DNA of 64,000 nt, taken from contig JBDSMH010000085.1 in assembly GCA_039915945.1 (NCBI GenBank), positions 10,581-74,580 of the forward strand. The letters run 5' to 3'. Under the pieces are notes generated by a model. The model had not been told where the DNA came from. It saw only the letters and a program-made list of their open reading frames with translations, and did not search any database. Shown here piece after piece: positions 15,005 to 21,747 of the stretch. This DNA is from DATLFA01 sp039915945. GTDB lineage: Bacteria > Actinomycetota > Acidimicrobiia > Acidimicrobiales > WLNW01. How positions within the stretch are numbered: position 1 is the first letter of the stretch; every line of letters begins with the position of its first letter. Both the position numbers and the translations under genes were made by a program.

Positions 15005-16663
15005 ATGTGCATGACCCGTTCGCCTTGGCGTCGCCACCTCGCGCACTTCCGTGCGTCAGCCGGCACTTTGTCTGCGAGCATTGCGCTGAGCATCGCGCTG
15101 GCCGCGCTGGTGCTACCCGTGCCGTTGCTCGTCGCGCGCGTCATCGACCATTCGATCCCCGAGCACAGGCGAAGCGAACTCATCGCGATCGGCGTCGCAG
15201 TCGTGGCGTTGACAGCGCTCGCGAGCGGGCTCAGCGTTCTCGAACGTCGCATTGCTCTACGGCTCACAAAGCGCGTCACTCGTGAGTTGCGCGAGTCGAT
15301 GCTCGACAAGGTCTACCGGCTCTCGCGGCAGCACTACGACACGACACCGATGGCCGAGCTCCACGACCGAGTGGTGAGCCACGCCGACCGCGTCGACTTC
15401 GCGACGACGATCTTGTTGCGAGACGTCGTCCCTGGCGCGGTGCTTGCTTTCGCGATGCTCTCATTGCTGTTCGTGCGCAGCCCGCTGCTGACCGGGGTGA
15501 CCGTCGTCGTCGGTGGCCTGTCACTCATCGTCAACCGTGCATCCGACAAGACGCTGGAGAGGCGATTCGCGAGCTACCACGACGCGTTCGAGAACTACAG
15601 CGCGGGCATGATCACTACATTGCGCGCGCAGGATCTGACGCGAGCACACGCGGCCGAGCTACACGAGCAAGACCTACGTTCACGCGACGCGCGAGAGGTC
15701 GAAAATGCCGGCATCCGACGAGCGCTCGCTCTGGCGTTCCACGGCGCGGCACACCAGACGATCACCGCGCTGGTTGGCGCTTCGATCTTGATCGTTGGTG
15801 GTCTCGCGACGATCGATGGATCGATGACCATAGGCACGGTGCTCTCGTTCTTCGCGGGCTTCGCTTTGCTGCGCGGACCCTTGAACGCGATGAACGGCGC
15901 GTTTCCCAACCTGATCGAGGGGCAGGCCTCGCTGGCCAAGATTCACGAGTTGCTCGATCGGGTTGACGAGCGTCCCTATTCCGGAACGACACAATTGGAC
16001 GTTGCCGGCGCATTGAGCATTCGCAACGTGACATTCGGCTATGGCAGCGGCCCGCCGGTGCTGCAATCGTTCTCGCTCGAGTTGCAGCCCCATCGCGTCA
16101 CCGCGCTCGTCGGCCCGAACGGTTCAGGCAAGAGCAGCGTCGTCAATCTCGTGCTCGGGCACTATCGACCCTCGATCGGTGAGGTATGTATCGACGGATT
16201 GCGGTATGACGACGCGGACCTTGCGCATGTGCTGCGCCACATCGGCATCGTTCCGCAAGACCCGCTCTTCTTCGCCGCGAGCATCAGGGAGAATCTGATC
16301 TACGGATCGACCAGCGTCAGCGCGGACGATATTGGTTGGGCGCTCGGCATGGCCGGAGCGCAGTCGATCGTCGACTCACTTCCTCGCGGTCTCGAGACGG
16401 TGTTGGGCGAAGATGCCCGCACGCTGTCGGGCGGTCAACGCCAACGCATCGCCATCGCGCGCGCGCTCGTGCGTCGGCCCAAGATTCTCATCCTCGACGA
16501 GCCGACCAACCACCTCGATCGCAATGGCATCGCCGAGGTGCTCGCCAACTTGCGTGCTTGGACCGCGCGGCCTGCGGTGCTCATCGTGAGTCACCACAGT
16601 GAAGCCGTCGATATGGCCGATCACGTCGTCAACCTTGGAGCAGTCGCGCCGGTCAGTCGGTGA
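15005..16663 (+). CDS. ABC exporter (fused membrane and ATPase domains) of the RiPP locus
   Basis: The 552-residue half-transporter has an N-terminal type I exporter membrane domain (helices from about residue 20, with hydrophobic segments near 57-75, 135-165 and 245-290) and a C-terminal ATPase with Walker A GPNGSGKSS, Q-loop VPQDP, signature LSGGQRQRIAIARAL and Walker B ILILDEPTNHLD. It lacks a C39 peptidase domain, as expected when leader removal is done by B1/B2. It is divergent from the operon starting at 14859 and is the obvious exporter and immunity protein for the peptide product. The start is uncertain between 15005 and the ATG at 15011. Confidence 0.9.
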   Translation: MCMTRSPWRRHLAHFRASAGTLSASIALSIALAALVLPVPLLVARVIDHSIPEHRRSELIAIGVAVVALTALASGLSVLERRIALRLTKRVTRELRESMLDKVYRLSRQHYDTTPMAELHDRVVSHADRVDFATTILLRDVVPGAVLAFAMLSLLFVRSPLLTGVTVVVGGLSLIVNRASDKTLERRFASYHDAFENYSAGMITTLRAQDLTRAHAAELHEQDLRSRDAREVENAGIRRALALAFHGAAHQTITALVGASILIVGGLATIDGSMTIGTVLSFFAGFALLRGPLNAMNGAFPNLIEGQASLAKIHELLDRVDERPYSGTTQLDVAGALSIRNVTFGYGSGPPVLQSFSLELQPHRVTALVGPNGSGKSSVVNLVLGHYRPSIGEVCIDGLRYDDADLAHVLRHIGIVPQDPLFFAASIRENLIYGSTSVSADDIGWALGMAGAQSIVDSLPRGLETVLGEDARTLSGGQRQRIAIARALVRRPKILILDEPTNHLDRNGIAEVLANLRAWTARPAVLIVSHHSEAVDMADHVVNLGAVAPVSR

Positions 16664-16678
16664 GTTAGTGTCCGGCGA

Positions 16679-17296
16679 ATGGACCTCGCCGAACTCGTCA
16701 ACCCTCGCCACACAGCAATCGTCTGCATGGAGATGGAACGGGGCGTCGTCGGTGATCTCTGCCTGGTCCCCGGCCTCGAAGATGCGGTGAGAGAGTCCGG
16801 CATCGTCGACCGTTTGCGCACGCTGTTTGCTGCGGCCCGAGGTGCCGGTATCCGGGTCATCCACTGCACCGCGGCGTTTCGCCCCGACCGCGTGGGCAGC
16901 TATCGCAACATGCCCACGGTGAACCGGTTTCTCGAGAACCCCGAGCATCTCCTCGTCGGCGCGCCGACGACGCAGATCCTGCCGGAGTTGCACGACGAGT
17001 CCGATATCGAGTCGCTGCGATTCCACGGCATCGCCCCGTTCATCGGTACCTCACTCGATCCGACGCTGCGCAGCCTCGGTGCCCGCACGGTGATCGCGGC
17101 GGGCGTGTCGCTCAACCGCGGCATCATGGGCATCAGCATCGAAGGCGTCGACCACGGCTATTCGGTCGTCGTGCCCCGCGACGGCGTCGCCGGCTATCCC
17201 GCCGACTACGGCGAGATGGTGCTGAAGCACTCGCTCGATGGCCTAACCACTCTGACCACCGTTGCCGAACTCGTCGAGATCTGGTCTGCTCGTTGA
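16679..17296 (+). CDS. Isochorismatase-fold protein lacking the catalytic triad
   Basis: The 205-residue protein has the cysteine-hydrolase/isochorismatase fold (CTAAFRPDR, HGIAPFIGTSLDPTLRSLG, DHGYSVVVPRD). The normal Asp-Lys-Cys triad is absent: the first strand has MEMER in place of DxQ, the Lys before HG is Phe, and the motif that normally contains the nucleophile reads AGVSLNRGIMG with Gly at the Cys position. It is therefore unlikely to act by the known thiol mechanism. A second gene of the same kind lies at 48238-48870. It begins 15 bases after the ABC exporter stop and may be read through from it. Function unknown. Confidence 0.8.
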   Translation: MDLAELVNPRHTAIVCMEMERGVVGDLCLVPGLEDAVRESGIVDRLRTLFAAARGAGIRVIHCTAAFRPDRVGSYRNMPTVNRFLENPEHLLVGAPTTQILPELHDESDIESLRFHGIAPFIGTSLDPTLRSLGARTVIAAGVSLNRGIMGISIEGVDHGYSVVVPRDGVAGYPADYGEMVLKHSLDGLTTLTTVAELVEIWSAR

Positions 17297-17324
17297 TTGT
17301 TCGCTCGACTGATCAGAGCCTTCG

Positions 17325-18092
17325 ATGTCGTTGAGCGTCGCGGATCACGTGCTCGTTGGCGTGGCCGCGCTCGCCGGCGGCGGTGTCAACGCGCTGGCGG
17401 GTGGCGGCACGTTGATCACGTTCCCCGCGCTTGTCGCGACGGGCGTCAGCGTCAAGGCGGCCAATATCACCAACACGGTCGCGCTGTGCCCTGGATACTT
17501 CGGTGGCACGTACGCGCAACGCAAGGACCTCGAAGCACAACGCCATCGACTGCCGCTCTTCGCGGTCGCGGCCGGTTTCGGTGGACTCACCGGCAGCTTG
17601 CTGCTGCTCGCCACGAGCGACGCGGTGTTCAAGAAGCTCGTCCCGTTCCTCATCCTCGCCGCGGTGACATTGTTGTGCTTCCAGGACAGGCTCAAGCCGA
17701 AGTCGGCGAGCACTGCGCACGAAGCGCACCGCCCGGGGCCGCGCGAGTTGGTGCCGATCTACGCCGTGAGCATCTACGGCGGTTACTTCGGGGCGGGGCT
17801 CGGCATCATGACGTTGGCCGTGCTCGGTGTGCTCATCGACGATCTCTTCACGCGCATCAACGCGTTGAAACAAGCCGTGTCGTTCGTCGTCAACACCTGC
17901 GCCGCGATCTTCTTGTGCTTCTCGGGCAAGGTGCAGTGGTCGCTCGCAGCGGTTATGGCAGTGGCCGCGCTGGTGGGTGGCACCCTCGGCGGGCATCTCG
18001 CCGGCCGCCTCCCGCCGAAGAAGCTGCGCCTCATGGTTATCGTCTTCGGCTTCATCGTCGCCCTGATCTACCTCTACCGCGCGTTCATCTGA
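17325..18092 (+). CDS. TSUP-family (TauE/SafE) membrane permease
   Basis: The 255-residue protein has about eight hydrophobic segments in two repeats. The first repeat carries AGGGVNALAGGGTLITFPAL and NITNTVALCPGYFGG and the second carries YGGYFGAGLGIMTLAVLGVL, both signatures of the sulfite/sulfonate export family. By family it moves small sulfur-containing or organic anions across the cytoplasmic membrane. It starts 28 bases after the isochorismatase-fold gene and may be in its transcript. Its 3' end overlaps the convergent aminotransferase gene by 19 bases. The substrate is unknown; the sulfate-reduction operon lies 41 kb away. Confidence 0.88.
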   Translation: MSLSVADHVLVGVAALAGGGVNALAGGGTLITFPALVATGVSVKAANITNTVALCPGYFGGTYAQRKDLEAQRHRLPLFAVAAGFGGLTGSLLLLATSDAVFKKLVPFLILAAVTLLCFQDRLKPKSASTAHEAHRPGPRELVPIYAVSIYGGYFGAGLGIMTLAVLGVLIDDLFTRINALKQAVSFVVNTCAAIFLCFSGKVQWSLAAVMAVAALVGGTLGGHLAGRLPPKKLRLMVIVFGFIVALIYLYRAFI

Positions 18093-19231
18093 CGAGCGGC
18101 GGCGGCGGCGAGTCGGTCGACCGCGTCGACGAGTCGGGCGGGGGGTAGTAAGGCGAAGCACAGACGAGCCGCGTCCCGCTGGCCGCCGTCGAGGCTGAAC
18201 GAGGACCCGGGCACGAACGCGACGCCACGGCTGATGGCGGGGGCGAAGAGATCATCGGCGTCGGTGCCGTCGACGAAGCGCACCCACGCGAACAGTCCGC
18301 CCTGCACGGGGGCGATGGCCACACGATCGCCGAAGCGGTCGGTCACGGCGTCGATCAACGTGTGCGCACGCTCGCAGTACAGCCCCCGGATGAACGCGAG
18401 ATGCTCGGCGAACCAATCGGCGTCGCGCAGTAGCTCTAGCGCGACGCACTGAGTCAGCGTCGAAGTGTGCAAGTCGGTTGCCTGCTTGAGCCGCACGCAC
18501 GCGTCGACGAGCCACGCCGGCCCGACCATCCAACCGACGCGTAGGCCGGGCGCGAGCACTTTCGACACTGTGCCAACGCGAACCAACGACGGTGCCGCCA
18601 ACGCCAGCACCGGTTGCCCGGCGAAACGCAACTCGCCGTACGGATCGTCGTCCACGAGCAGGGCTCCGACGCGCGTGGCGATGTCGGCGAGCTCGCACCG
18701 TCGAGCCGCGCTGAGCGTGACCCCCGTTGGATTGTGGAAGTTGGACACCACGTAGATGAGCTTGGGGCGCAACCCGTGGTCGACCATCTCGCACAACGCG
18801 AGCGTGTCGAGGCCGTCGCCGTCGCTGGCGACCGCGGTCAGCGAGGCGCCGGCGTTGCTCAGCACCTGCGTGGCGCCCAGATATGCAGGCGACTCTACGA
18901 CGGCGCTATCACCGTGGTCGATGACGGCGCGCGCGATGAGATCGAGTGCCTGCTGCGCGCCGTTGGTGATCAAGACTTCACCGACGCTCACTCCGTAGCG
19001 GGCCGCCACGTACTCGCGCAGCTCGCACACGCCCTCGGTGGGTCCGTACTGCAGCGCGCGCGTGTCGAGGCCTGTCGCCAAAGCGCTTCGAATTCGTTCG
19101 ACGGGCAGTGCTTCGGTCGCCGGCAGTCCACCGGCCAGCGACAACATGTCCGGTCGTTCGGTGAGGTGCAGCAACTCGCGGATTCGGGAGGATCCGCTGT
19201 TGCGGGCGAGCGTTGATCGCAGGTCTGGCAT
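18074..19231 (-). CDS. PLP-dependent aminotransferase (class I/II, 2-aminoadipate-type)
   Basis: The 385-residue fold-type I enzyme has SLAGGLPATEALP near residue 30, ITNGAQQALDLIARA, VSNFHNPTGVTLS, VDDDPYGELRF and the PLP-lysine site GTVSKVLAPGLRVGW. It resembles the free-standing relatives of MocR-type aminotransferase domains (2-aminoadipate, aromatic or branched amino acid transaminases). I used the ATG at 19231 because the family sequence begins there; the frame extends to 19396 only through the intergenic repeat. It is divergent from the HTH regulator at 19370, which may control it. Confidence 0.9.
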   Translation of the reverse strand: MPDLRSTLARNSGSSRIRELLHLTERPDMLSLAGGLPATEALPVERIRSALATGLDTRALQYGPTEGVCELREYVAARYGVSVGEVLITNGAQQALDLIARAVIDHGDSAVVESPAYLGATQVLSNAGASLTAVASDGDGLDTLALCEMVDHGLRPKLIYVVSNFHNPTGVTLSAARRCELADIATRVGALLVDDDPYGELRFAGQPVLALAAPSLVRVGTVSKVLAPGLRVGWMVGPAWLVDACVRLKQATDLHTSTLTQCVALELLRDADWFAEHLAFIRGLYCERAHTLIDAVTDRFGDRVAIAPVQGGLFAWVRFVDGTDADDLFAPAISRGVAFVPGSSFSLDGGQRDAARLCFALLPPARLVDAVDRLAAAAARQMNAR

Positions 19232-19265
19232 CGCCGCAGTAGACCGCGCCCGACCAATCGGCGGA

Positions 19266-19310
19266 AGAGCGGGGTCATCCTGGGATTGCTGGTCCCAGGC
19301 TCCCCGCTCT
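19266..19310. promoter_or_regulatory. Imperfect long inverted repeat in the aminotransferase-regulator gap
   Basis: AGAGCGGGG plus CCTGGGA on the left pair exactly with TCCCAGG and CCCCGCTCT on the right, with a small internal loop and a 7-base hairpin loop. Its right arm is part of a dispersed GC-rich repeat (19303-19328), so it may be an element of that repeat family rather than an operator. Confidence 0.45.
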
Positions 19311-19328
19311 GAAGGGCCGCTCGGGGCC
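19303..19328. repeat. Dispersed GC-rich intergenic repeat
   Basis: The copy reads CCCGCTCTGAAGGGCCGCTC followed by GGGGCC, with one inserted G in each half against the consensus. It lies in the divergent gap between the aminotransferase and the HTH regulator. Confidence 0.65.
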
Positions 19329-19369
19329 TTATCGCCGGACTGTGATCGGGGACGTGTTCCAATGAGTGG

Positions 19370-20191
19370 GTGGAATCCCGCGACGAGCTTGCCCAATTCT
19401 TGCGCACGCGTCGCGCTTCGCTCGCGCCCGACGCGGTTGGCCTGCCGTCGTCAGGACGGCGACGGACACCGGGCCTGCGCCGCGAAGAGGTCGCACTGCT
19501 CGCAGGTGTGTCCGTGAGTTGGTACACGTGGCTCGAACAAGGGCGACCGATCCGTGCCTCGCGTGAGGTTCTCCTCGCGATCGGCCGCACGTTGCAGCTC
19601 ACTCCCACCGAGCAGGCGCACCTCCTCGCGTTGGCCGACCGGGCCGAACCGCTGGCCACTCCCGAGTCCGACCGCGCGCCCGATCAACTCGTGCGCCTGA
19701 TCGAAGCGATGGCGCCGTCTCCGGCATACGTGCTCGGCCCTCGATGGGAGTTCCTCGCGTGGAACCGCCCGCAGGCTCTGCTGTTCCCCACGATCGAGCG
19801 GCTTCCCGCGGCCGAGCGCAATCTGCTTTGGGTCGTGTTCGCGACGGCGGAGGCGCGGCGTCTGATCATCGACTGGGCGACCGAATCGCAGCGAATGCTC
19901 ACACAGTTCCGCGCCGACACCGATCGCCTCCACGACGACGTCGCGCGGCACGATCTGATCGCGCGATTGACACAGGCCAGCCCCGAGTTCGCGGACGGGT
20001 GGGCTCGCCACGACGTCGCTCCCTTCGAGAGCCGCGTGCGGCGGTATGCGCATCCACGCGCCGGCACGTTGATCTTCGAATACCAACTGCTGATCCCGGC
20101 AGAGTTCGCCCATCTGCGGGTGGTCGTGCAGTTGCCGGTGGCCGGCGACGATTCGACGCCGCGCCTCGCGGCCTGGCACCACGTCGTCTAA
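19370..20191 (+). CDS. HTH transcriptional regulator with MmyB-like ligand domain
   Basis: The 273-residue protein has an N-terminal XRE-type helix-turn-helix (ELAQFLRTRRASLAP, then RREEVALLAGVSVSWYTWLEQGR, residues about 5-85) and a C-terminal MmyB-like PAS-fold domain (SPAYVLGPRWEFLAWN... to the end) that is believed to bind fatty acids or similar ligands. The start is GTG at 19370. It is divergent from the aminotransferase across a gap with a palindrome, so that it may regulate that gene and itself. The target is inferred from position only. Confidence 0.87.
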   Translation: MESRDELAQFLRTRRASLAPDAVGLPSSGRRRTPGLRREEVALLAGVSVSWYTWLEQGRPIRASREVLLAIGRTLQLTPTEQAHLLALADRAEPLATPESDRAPDQLVRLIEAMAPSPAYVLGPRWEFLAWNRPQALLFPTIERLPAAERNLLWVVFATAEARRLIIDWATESQRMLTQFRADTDRLHDDVARHDLIARLTQASPEFADGWARHDVAPFESRVRRYAHPRAGTLIFEYQLLIPAEFAHLRVVVQLPVAGDDSTPRLAAWHHVV

Positions 20192-20206
20192 TAGAGTGCG
20201 CGCTCA

Positions 20207-20259
20207 GGGCGTGAAGTCAGGGCGTGAAGTCAGGGCGTGAAGTCAGGGTTGTGAAGTCA
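20207..20259. repeat. 13-bp tandem repeat, four copies
   Basis: Three exact copies of GGGCGTGAAGTCA (20207-20219, 20220-20232, 20233-20245) are followed by one 14-base variant (20246-20259). The array fills the gap between the regulator and the small coiled-coil gene and ends 22 bases before its start. Confidence 0.85.
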
Positions 20260-20281
20260 AGCGCTCGATCCGGAGGAACCG

Positions 20282-20533
20282 ATGGCCAAGAGTCTCGAAG
20301 AAGCCCGCCAAAAACTCGACGACGAGTACGGGCAGGTACGGCGCCACCTCGACAAGATCCACAAGGCGCTCGACGCCGTCGAGAAAGCCGGACCCGAAGA
20401 CGACCTGCACGACTTGTTGGAAAAGCTCGAGGATCAGGTCAAGGAAGTGCGCACCGGGGGCCTGATGGGTCACGGAGCCAACGGCCACAAGCGGGCCCGC
20501 AACGACTACCTCGAGATGAAGAAAGGCAAATAA
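20282..20533 (+). CDS. Small charged coiled-coil protein, unknown function
   Basis: The 83-residue protein is highly charged and mostly helical (heptad-like runs through residues 1-58, such as EEARQKLDDEYGQVRRHLDK), followed by a Gly/His-rich stretch and a basic end. GGAGG lies six bases before the ATG, so expression is likely. There is no membrane segment or Cys. It is followed after 23 bases by the amidohydrolase at 20557, in the same direction. I do not recognise the family. Confidence 0.75.
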   Translation: MAKSLEEARQKLDDEYGQVRRHLDKIHKALDAVEKAGPEDDLHDLLEKLEDQVKEVRTGGLMGHGANGHKRARNDYLEMKKGK

Positions 20534-20556
20534 AACAGCTAAGGGAGGGGGCCGCG

Positions 20557-21747
20557 ATGGCGACGATGCCGACCGCGGGGATCATCGATGGCGACGGGCA
20601 CGTACTCGAACCGGCGACGCTCTGGCTCGACTATCTCGAGGCGCCCCTTCGCGAGCGGGCCATCCGGGTCGTGCAGAACGATGCCGGTCTCGAGGTGCTC
20701 GAGATCGACGGCGCACCGTTCACCCGGTTGAGCGCGGGCAGCCTGGCGTTGCTCGGGGCGATGGGCGACGAGACGGCGCGCCCTGGTCCCGATCGCCGCT
20801 ATATGGAGACGATGCCCTTCGGTGCCGGCGACGCCGGGCAACGCGTGCAGTGGCTCGACCAACAAGGCATCGAGCGCGTCGTGTTGTATCCGACGATCGG
20901 CATCATCTGGGAATCCACGGTGAGCGATGCGCGTCTCGCCGATGCGTATGCGCGCGCGTACAACCGGTGGATCGCGGACTTCTGTCGCGACTCCGACGGT
21001 CGGCTGATCCCGATCGCGCACATCAGCCTCAGCGATGCCGACCTTGCCGCGACCGAGCTCGCTCGCGCGGTCGCCGATGGGTGCAAGGGGGCAATGGTGT
21101 TCCCGTATACATGGACGCGCTTGCCCCACGGCCACTCGTACTACGACCCGCTGTGGCGCGTCGCGGCCGAACTCGAGGTGCCGGTCGGCATTCATCCGAG
21201 CTACGAGCCCGAGTTCTGCAACACGCTCTACCGATTTCGCGACCACTCGAGCACACCCGGTGTCGGTGGGCCCGAGGGTGGCTTCATGGGCAACGTGTCC
21301 GTGCGACAAGGTGTGATGACGGCGTTCTCGTCGTACTTTGCGTATTCGACATTCGAACGGTTCCCGAAGCTGTGCGTCGGCGTGCTCGAGTCGGGTGCCG
21401 GCTGGATCGGCTCGTTCCTCGACCGTATGGATGTGCTTGCGGGCGAAACGCTGTATCGCCACAGCACTCGCATGACGCGACCACCGAGCGAGTACTTCCG
21501 CACCAACTGCTTCATCTCGTGCGACCCCGACGAAACCGCGGCGCCACTGATCATCGATCACGTGGGTGCCGACCGCTTCATTTGGGCGACCGACTTCCCC
21601 CACCCCGATCATCCCGCAGACTGGCGCGGGCCGCTCGAGAAGTTTCTCGGCCCGCTCTCGCAGGACACCGCGTCACGAGTGCTCGGCCGGAACGTCGCGG
21701 AGTTGTACAAGATCCCCGCTCCGACGGCCGCTCGGGCCCGCATATGA
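20557..21747 (+). CDS. Amidohydrolase-2 family protein
   Basis: The 396-residue ACMSD-like TIM barrel begins with TAGIIDGDGHVLEPATLW, the DxDxH-type metal motif, and has IGIHPSYEPEF and WATDFPHPDHPADW for later metal ligands. By family it decarboxylates or hydrolyses a ring compound. The start is the ATG at 20557 with AAGGGAGG upstream; the frame extends upstream only through the small coiled-coil gene. The stop overlaps the sulfatase start (ATGA). The last codons include a piece of the dispersed repeat (GGCCGCTCGGGCC, 21727-21739). Confidence 0.9.
   Translation: MATMPTAGIIDGDGHVLEPATLWLDYLEAPLRERAIRVVQNDAGLEVLEIDGAPFTRLSAGSLALLGAMGDETARPGPDRRYMETMPFGAGDAGQRVQWLDQQGIERVVLYPTIGIIWESTVSDARLADAYARAYNRWIADFCRDSDGRLIPIAHISLSDADLAATELARAVADGCKGAMVFPYTWTRLPHGHSYYDPLWRVAAELEVPVGIHPSYEPEFCNTLYRFRDHSSTPGVGGPEGGFMGNVSVRQGVMTAFSSYFAYSTFERFPKLCVGVLESGAGWIGSFLDRMDVLAGETLYRHSTRMTRPPSEYFRTNCFISCDPDETAAPLIIDHVGADRFIWATDFPHPDHPADWRGPLEKFLGPLSQDTASRVLGRNVAELYKIPAPTAARARI

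Noticed and set aside
20207..20259. CRISPR-like array
   Set aside because: Units of 13 bases without spacers, and no cas gene; the same applies to the arrays at 31737 and 50582.
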